Assembly: GCA_020348925.1 (NCBI GenBank)
Contig: CP070758.1
Coordinates: 267,245 to 278,701 of the forward strand
Direction: 5' to 3'
Length of the DNA: 11,457 bases
DNA from: Gemmatimonadota bacterium
Lineage (GTDB): Bacteria; JBHIER01; G020348925
The notes under the pieces were generated by a model. That model was not told where the DNA came from and made no database searches. It was given only the letters and a program-made list of their open reading frames with translations. This document shows, one piece after another, positions 7,446 through 11,457 of this stretch. The position numbers and the translations under genes were made by a program. Each line of letters opens with the position of its first letter. Within the stretch, counting starts at the first letter, position 1.

Positions 7446-8147
7446 TTAGACATTGAGAAGGTCGTGGAGTTCTTTGTACGTCTGGCGGCTCAAAGGTAAA
7501 GAGTCCCCACTCCTTGTTATGATTTTATACTTACCACCGCCTGCGTGCCGATAGGAATAAACCTGGGAGAGATCAACAAAACAGGAACGATGGATACGCT
7601 TGAAACGCGGTGGTAAAATCTGCCCTAATCTGTCCATTGTTTTATTCAATAATTCTGTTTTACCGTTTTTAAGATGGGCTTCGACGTAATTTCCAGCACT
7701 TTTAAAATAGTCAATATCATCTATGAGGATAATTTTGTGTTGATTTCCAATGCGGGCGGAAAAATATCGTGTTGCGATGTCCCTGTTTTTCCTGCGATCA
7801 AAATAGCGTTCAAATGCTATCCGAAGGCGTTCTTCGTCAAATGGTTTTGGAATAAAGTCGAGAACACCATGGTGAAATGCTTCGATAGCCTGCTCTGTAT
7901 GCGCAGAAATAATAATCGTATGAAACGGACCGGAGACCGCTGATTTTAAAAGTTCAAACCCATTTTCTCCATTCAGATTCAGATCGAGTAAGCACAAATC
8001 GATCTGAGATTCAATGAGATATGCTTTCGCTTGTTCCAATGTATGGAGAGTACGTATCGATTGAATTTTGTCCCCCAGGATACTGCGACATAATCTTACG
8101 ATATAGTCGGCAATCGGTTTTTCGTCCTCAATAATTAGTATTCGCAT
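7446..8147 (-). CDS. LytTR-family response regulator
   Basis: A 233-residue protein from ATG 8147, chosen because the receiver starts at once (MRILIIEDE) and AAAAGG stands nine bases upstream. An ATG at 8165, which overlaps the kinase TGA as ATGA, would add MKRLCG and cannot be excluded. Residues 1-118 are a CheY-like receiver: acidic pair E7/D8, phospho-acceptor D55 in LLDLNLNGENG, switch S81 in IIISAH and K101 in IPKPF. Residues about 130-231 are a LytTR DNA-binding domain (DIDYFKSAGNYVEAHLKNGK, RFKRIHRSCFVDL, LPLSRQTYKELHDLL). Known LytTR regulators bind pairs of short direct repeats upstream of target promoters. Its partner is the histidine kinase directly upstream, 14 bases away. Likely targets, by position only, are this operon or the downstream exported-protein genes. 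Confidence 0.93.
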   Translation of the reverse strand: MRILIIEDEKPIADYIVRLCRSILGDKIQSIRTLHTLEQAKAYLIESQIDLCLLDLNLNGENGFELLKSAVSGPFHTIIISAHTEQAIEAFHHGVLDFIPKPFDEERLRIAFERYFDRRKNRDIATRYFSARIGNQHKIILIDDIDYFKSAGNYVEAHLKNGKTELLNKTMDRLGQILPPRFKRIHRSCFVDLSQVYSYRHAGGGKYKIITRSGDSLPLSRQTYKELHDLLNV

Positions 8148-8161
8148 ACCACACAGCCTTT

Positions 8162-9940
8162 TCATTTTGAAATTACGATGATAACTTCCCAGTTGCCATC
8201 TTTGAAACCGTATCTTATTTGACACTTGTGGGGATAACTTTCCTGCAGCCGTGCCCGAACGTACTTCATTCCCATTCCTTCATCGATCTGCTCTGCCGAT
8301 TTTTCCTTAAGTTTTTTCAGTCTTGAACCATCATTTTGTAAGGTATATTGAATTTTCTTTTTATTTTTCTCACAGATCAAAGTGAAGGAACCATTTTCTC
8401 CAGGCTCATATGCGTGGGTTAATGCATTCTCTATGAGGGTATGGAAAATCATTGGGGGAACAGCCTCCTCCTGGCATAGATTGCGTGTCGTTAACGTGTA
8501 CGTGGCATCTTTTCGAAATCCCATGAGTCTCAGGTGGGACTCACATAATGCAATTTCACGCTGTAGAGGTATCTCTTTCTTGGATGAGATCTCGTGAATG
8601 ACACGGAATTCATTTGCGAGAGAATGAATGAGCAGTGCAGCTTTCTTAGGATTTTCACTCAACCAAGACACGATTGATAACAACGTGTTCATAATAAAAT
8701 GTGGTTGAATATGCCTTTTTAAAAGTTCGGTCTCCATCCGCGCAGTTTTCATTATGGCTTCTTCATGGAGCTGATCCTGCTTCCTTATCTTCTTGCTGAT
8801 CGCGAAGATGATGCAAAAAAGAAAGAGAAGTTCTCCTGCGACCAGATACGTGCCAGGAAAGATGTTCTGGAGGAACGCGATGTCCGAAAAAGAGAAAATC
8901 GATACGCCTAACATCGAAAGTATACTCTCGGAGGGATAGTACCTTGTGGCATATAATAATAAAGCCAGAGAGTACAGTGTCGACAATGCGATGAGATTGG
9001 ATCCGAGTACAAAGCGAATCACAAGGGTCACAATAATGCTTGAGCAGACGTGTACATGTTTGTATGGAATATCAAAGTGTAGTATAAAAAATATATTCAA
9101 GGTACTATAGAGAAGCACTTTCCCAATATGAAAGAGCAGGAGTAGAATGTCGAAGGATTGCGTGTTCATATCAATTTCATATTGAAGGATTCCGTAAGCG
9201 GTGTAACAAAGGTTGAGAAAACAAAAAACAGCAAAGAGCAGGTATGATCGCTTATGGCTGCCTAAGTAAAGTGCCAAAGTGAAGAGGGAGGCGAGCAGAA
9301 AAAGGCCGCCTTCCCAATAAAGTAAATTGCTGTGTGTGTGGATGTTCGACTGAATACCAGAAAAATAGCCGAATTGAGTCGAGAATATACGATAGGTTTG
9401 ACCCTTGAAGTGGCGTGATAAGCGAATGGCGAGCAGGTGTCTGCCGGGAGTTGTAAACTCTCTCTTCAGCTTTACGATCTTTCGGATTCCACCGGGTATT
9501 TCCTGGGATGGATCTTGGGAGACATGCCCGTTGTGGTCCAGAAGCTCTCCGTCCCAATAGACTTCATACGAAATTCCCAGAAGACGAAAATAGAGTGCCA
9601 ATACATCGTAATCATCCTGTTCGCCGAACAGAAAAATCGGAGCTCGATACCAGCGGATGCCGTCGGTCTTGTCTTGAACACCTGGACTGTAGGGAAGCTT
9701 CATCCACAGGGAATCATTGTAGTTTAATTGTGCCCATTCGGGGTGATCGCCAAAGTGGTATCTCCATCCCCGCACATTTTTAACCTCATTTGAATGTAAA
9801 TCAAAAGAAAACGCTTCGTATGGTTCCTGATCAGTGGTAGCAGAGTTTGAAATGGAGTAGGAAAGCGATACTCCAATACTGAGCTGGAGAAGAAACAGCA
9901 CTATGATTGTCGCTTGCGGACTTTTCACTTTTTCACTCAT
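8162..9940 (-). CDS. LytS/YehU-type sensor histidine kinase with 7TM (7TMR-DISM-like) sensor
   Basis: A 592-residue protein. A signal peptide or first helix spans about residues 10-29. Residues about 40-200 form an exported beta-rich domain like the jelly-roll sensor modules of 7TMR-DISM and GH2 sugar-binding proteins (WRYHFGDHPEWAQLNYND, GIRWYRAPIFL, YEVYWDGELLDHNG, PGRHLLAIRLS). Seven hydrophobic helices follow between about 206 and 382, then a basic, coiled linker. Residues about 403-485 are the His_kinase (PF06580) dimerisation region with phospho-acceptor H414 in LLKRHIQPHFIMNTL. The ATPase domain has the N-box PPMIFHTLIENALTHA (N505) and the G-box GMGMKYVRARL (555-557). The ATG at 9940 has only a weak ribosome site. 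The jelly-roll domain suggests a carbohydrate or cell-wall fragment as signal, but the ligand is unknown. It is transcribed first, with the regulator directly after it. Confidence 0.93.
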   Translation of the reverse strand: MSEKVKSPQATIIVLFLLQLSIGVSLSYSISNSATTDQEPYEAFSFDLHSNEVKNVRGWRYHFGDHPEWAQLNYNDSLWMKLPYSPGVQDKTDGIRWYRAPIFLFGEQDDYDVLALYFRLLGISYEVYWDGELLDHNGHVSQDPSQEIPGGIRKIVKLKREFTTPGRHLLAIRLSRHFKGQTYRIFSTQFGYFSGIQSNIHTHSNLLYWEGGLFLLASLFTLALYLGSHKRSYLLFAVFCFLNLCYTAYGILQYEIDMNTQSFDILLLLFHIGKVLLYSTLNIFFILHFDIPYKHVHVCSSIIVTLVIRFVLGSNLIALSTLYSLALLLYATRYYPSESILSMLGVSIFSFSDIAFLQNIFPGTYLVAGELLFLFCIIFAISKKIRKQDQLHEEAIMKTARMETELLKRHIQPHFIMNTLLSIVSWLSENPKKAALLIHSLANEFRVIHEISSKKEIPLQREIALCESHLRLMGFRKDATYTLTTRNLCQEEAVPPMIFHTLIENALTHAYEPGENGSFTLICEKNKKKIQYTLQNDGSRLKKLKEKSAEQIDEGMGMKYVRARLQESYPHKCQIRYGFKDGNWEVIIVISK

Positions 9941-10042
9941 GTTTGAAATTCAACTGTTTTTATTTTTTTATTCGAAAGAAATTCATGTGTCATGACTGTA
10001 AGGAAGGTGTATATGCCCCGGTTGTTGAGAGATATAATGTTC

Positions 10043-10054
10043 GAAAACGTTTTC
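10043..10054. repeat. 12-bp perfect palindrome GAAAACGTTTTC
   Basis: It is fully self-complementary and lies about 100 bases upstream of the kinase start. Its size and position suit a dimeric repressor or activator site. Confidence 0.5.
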
Positions 10055-10087
10055 TCGTACATGTTGATGTCAATGCATACATGCTTA

Positions 10088-10105
10088 TGTCTTAAGCGTA
10101 AGACA
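10088..10105. repeat. Inverted repeat TGTCTTA-4-TAAGACA
   Basis: Perfect 7-bp arms around AGCG, about 150 bases upstream of the kinase start. There is no adjoining T run in either direction, so an operator is likelier than a terminator. Confidence 0.5.
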
Positions 10106-10223
10106 AGGACAACATGTTCTATGTTTCACAATCATTTTGTATCATCTGGATATGAGAGTGATGCGTATATGGAACGAACGGAAAAGTTGCTGCTCACGTG
10201 AAAAAAATTCATTCGCTATGAAA

Positions 10224-10247
10224 CCTGGATTGTTCATACAATTCAGG
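10224..10247. repeat. 10-bp stem-loop with 4-base loop
   Basis: Outer arms CCTG/CAGG and inner arms ATTGT/ACAAT are perfect. The single intervening pair is G opposite T, a G-U wobble if transcribed on the plus strand. The loop is TCAT. On the minus strand the same position is an A-C mismatch, so the plus-strand RNA forms the better hairpin. No T tract follows. Confidence 0.5.
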
Positions 10248-10341
10248 CATACTCAGCGTAACATAGACATATGAATAAAGTTGAAATAAGCCCCGGCCTT
10301 GGACATTGTATCGCGGCTCTTCCCCAATGAGAGAAACTGTT

Positions 10342-10362
10342 ATTCCGGGTTTCTTCCGGAAT
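10342..10362. repeat. Inverted repeat ATTCCGG-7-CCGGAAT
   Basis: Perfect 7-bp arms around a 7-base loop. The flanks CTGTT (10337-10341 region) and AACAG (10369-10373 region) are also complementary across a 6-base bulge, so a longer imperfect structure is possible. No T tract. Confidence 0.5.
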
Positions 10363-10510
10363 CTCCCGAACAGAGAATCCGTTACACTATTCGAGGTCGG
10401 AAAGACAGTTTATGAATAAATCAGATGAAACTTAATTGTTGTTTGAATAAAATGAATCATTATATATTCACATTTACAATGAACGCGTCGAGAACTGTGA
10501 GATGTGATGT

Positions 10511-10816
10511 GAGATCGAGAAGAATTTACTGTCCATAACGGTCTTGAGAACAGAGCGAAACATTACGAATGGAATTGGCGGAACAGATAGGGGTGAATTT
10601 TCAAACGGTCGATTATCTTGAAAAAGAGGAGTCCAACCCGAGCCCGGATGATGCTTTTAAAACAGGTGAATATTATGGCCTGCCGATCGGACACATCTTT
10701 CAAGGTAATCGTGAGAGCTTCTGAGTGAAGAGATCATCGAATTACGAGGAGAAATGGGGAGTAATGCCTGGGATATCATATTGCGTGAAAACTACGGAGA
10801 TAGGGGGTGGGAGTGA
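10511..10816 (+). pseudogene. Frameshifted XRE-family HTH regulator
   Basis: ATG 10569 opens 51 codons, MELAEQIGVNFQTVDYLEKE then SNPSPDDAFKTGEYYGLPIG and HIFQ, to TGA at 10722-10724. This is the canonical small XRE (HTH_3) core. The usual first helix is missing from this frame but is present just upstream in another: 10541-10567 reads VLRTERNIT, normally followed by Q-M/E-E-L-A. Loss of two bases between ACG (10565-10567) and the ATG explains the shift. The original frame is open again from 10715 to TGA at 10814-10816 (ELLSEEIIELRGEMGSNAWD onwards), so a second indel near 10712 is likely if that text was the C-terminus. Such regulators usually control themselves and a neighbouring membrane or toxin gene. 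An N-terminally short but working protein is possible but would lack part of the HTH fold. Confidence 0.65.
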
Positions 10817-10926
10817 ACGGCTTCAGCCGGATCAGTGCTGCGCCGCTTCTTTTCTTGGGGGGATCGCTCGGATGGTCCATCGCAGGTGTTCTTGCTCCTG
10901 TTCGTGAATGGACACCAAAATCCTGA
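10813..10926 (+). CDS. Short hydrophobic ORF after the HTH remnant
   Basis: GTG 10813 overlaps the stop of the upstream open frame (GTGA) and has AGGGGG five bases before it. The 37 residues (VNGFSRISAAPLLFLGGSLG, then WSIAGVLAPVREWTPKS) contain one likely membrane segment, about residues 9-30. It could be the start of a membrane protein that usually follows an XRE regulator, now truncated, a tiny membrane protein, or a chance frame. I do not recognise it. Confidence 0.3.
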   Translation: MNGFSRISAAPLLFLGGSLGWSIAGVLAPVREWTPKS

Positions 10927-11230
10927 CCTTGAGCCGCAGACGTCTAATTCTACTGTTCATCTGAGGCTTGTCCTTTGTTTGCGGGCATGATACCCCTTTC
11001 GTCGTTTCGGTTATGGTCACGTCCCCAGACGGTTATCGGTTTGTGATATGCGAACAACAAGATCTTGAACGTCAAGCGACGGGGGCTTCGGAATCCTATC
11101 GCCAGATGTTCCCGTTGATCTTCTACGGTCGGCTTGCATCCGGATCACGCCACTGCCGCCTTTCAGGGGGGTAGTATCAGTTTCCTCAAAAAAGAATGCT
11201 TGTTGAAGCAGTCAAGGTCGTTTTCAGAGA
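10927..11230. other. Spacer upstream of deoC
   Basis: No gene supported. A plus-strand frame up to TAG at 11172-11174 (with VVSVMVTSPDGYRFVICEQQ) is somewhat protein-like but has no ribosome site and no family I know. No clear promoter for deoC is visible. Confidence 0.4.
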
Positions 11231-11236
11231 AAGGAG
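11231..11236 (+). promoter_or_regulatory. Ribosome binding site of deoC
   Basis: AAGGAG lies six bases before ATG 11243 and fixes that start. Confidence 0.8.
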
Positions 11237-11242
11237 CACACC

Positions 11243-11457
11243 ATGGTGAAATACGAGGGAGATCGACGCTCATTGGCAGGCTCTATCGACCAGAGCCTGT
11301 TGAGACCGGAGGCGACGAGAGGGCAGATCGAGTCGATGTGCCGCGAGGCGGATCACTACGGCTTCGCCGCGGTTTTTGTCAATTCGTATTATGTAACATT
11401 GTGCTCGAATCTCTTGGCAGGGTCGAGGGTGCGGGTGGGAACCGTGACCGGATTTCC
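11243..11457 (+). CDS. deoC: Deoxyribose-phosphate aldolase, N-terminal part (runs off the window)
   Basis: Seventy-one codons to the window end, open throughout. SIDQSLLRPEATRGQIESMC matches the DeoC opening (ID-H/Q-T/S-LL-K/R-PEAT-x-x-Q-I), followed by EADHYGFAAVFVNSYYVTLC and VRVGTVTGF, the normal first beta strands of the TIM barrel. DeoC cleaves 2-deoxyribose 5-phosphate to glyceraldehyde 3-phosphate and acetaldehyde, using a Schiff-base lysine that lies beyond the window. The usual Cys of the V-C-V-N-P strand is Phe here (VFVNS), and the family Pro after Asn is Ser; neither is known to be catalytic. It starts the plus-strand unit and points away from the kinase operon. Its base composition looks more GC-rich than the kinase region. 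Confidence 0.88.
   Translation, partial: MVKYEGDRRSLAGSIDQSLLRPEATRGQIESMCREADHYGFAAVFVNSYYVTLCSNLLAGSRVRVGTVTGF

Larger units (their letters stand above)
9941..10504. other. Gene-free region upstream of the histidine kinase
   Basis: No credible gene on either strand: a 69-codon plus-strand ORF from 9992 is Met- and Cys-rich, lacks a ribosome site and contains the palindromes. The stretch is AT-rich and carries four inverted repeats, listed separately. No strong minus-strand promoter for the kinase could be picked out. A poor plus-strand pair (TTGTTT 10439-10444, TATATT 10463-10468, spacing 18) precedes the broken HTH gene. Confidence 0.5.

Noticed and set aside
9992-10201. 69-codon ORF upstream of the kinase
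   Set aside because: No ribosome site, odd Met/Cys-rich composition and two palindromes inside it; non-coding is likelier.
1-11457. CRISPR array, tRNA, rRNA or complete insertion sequence
   Set aside because: No regularly spaced direct repeats, tRNA-like T-arm motif, rRNA segment or transposase was recognised on reading both strands.

Overview
The window looks like chromosomal DNA from an uncultured bacterium of the FCB superphylum (for example the KSB1, Zixibacteria or Marinimicrobia lineages). The reasons are a secreted protein with a Por/type IX-style C-terminal sorting tail (NYPNPFNPET ... GIYFYQLSTD), dockerin-like and thrombospondin type 3 calcium repeats on extracellular proteins, a TolB/FlgO-like plus TPR protein of the kind often fused to Ser/Thr kinases, and a 7TM LytS-type histidine kinase with a LytTR regulator. 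The lineage is inferred from these families; no rRNA or other marker gene is present.

Layout. 1-1686 (+): the 3' part of a large TPR signalling protein, broken by one in-frame TAG. Its stop overlaps (ATGA) the start of a 16-codon stub that reads like the N-terminus of a bacterial Ser/Thr kinase, as if a tandem kinase array had been cut off. 1734-2446: mostly gene-free, AT-rich at first, with a 12-bp direct repeat. 2447-6945 (-): three genes in one direction. In transcription order they are a seven-unit FG-GAP propeller protein with TSP3, dockerin and sorting tail; a serine beta-lactamase-fold protein with TSP3 and dockerin but no tail; and a 64-aa two-helix membrane protein preceded by a possible 13-codon leader ORF. 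6946-7445: a 500-bp spacer with a possible promoter and two hairpins. 7446-9940 (-): a tightly linked two-component system, kinase first and regulator second. 9941-11242: about 1.3 kb without an intact gene, holding four perfect or near-perfect inverted repeats, a frameshifted XRE-type HTH gene and a short hydrophobic ORF. 11243-11457 (+): the first 71 codons of deoC.

Working together. The kinase has an exported, jelly-roll-like sensory region and seven membrane helices, and passes phosphate to the LytTR regulator. The next genes downstream on the same strand encode two exported calcium-repeat proteins. It is a reasonable but unproven inference that the system controls them. The two exported proteins share related TSP3 and dockerin segments and may act together at the cell surface. 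Both ends of the window show decay (nonsense codon, truncated kinase start, frameshifted regulator), so the intact central block lies between eroded segments.
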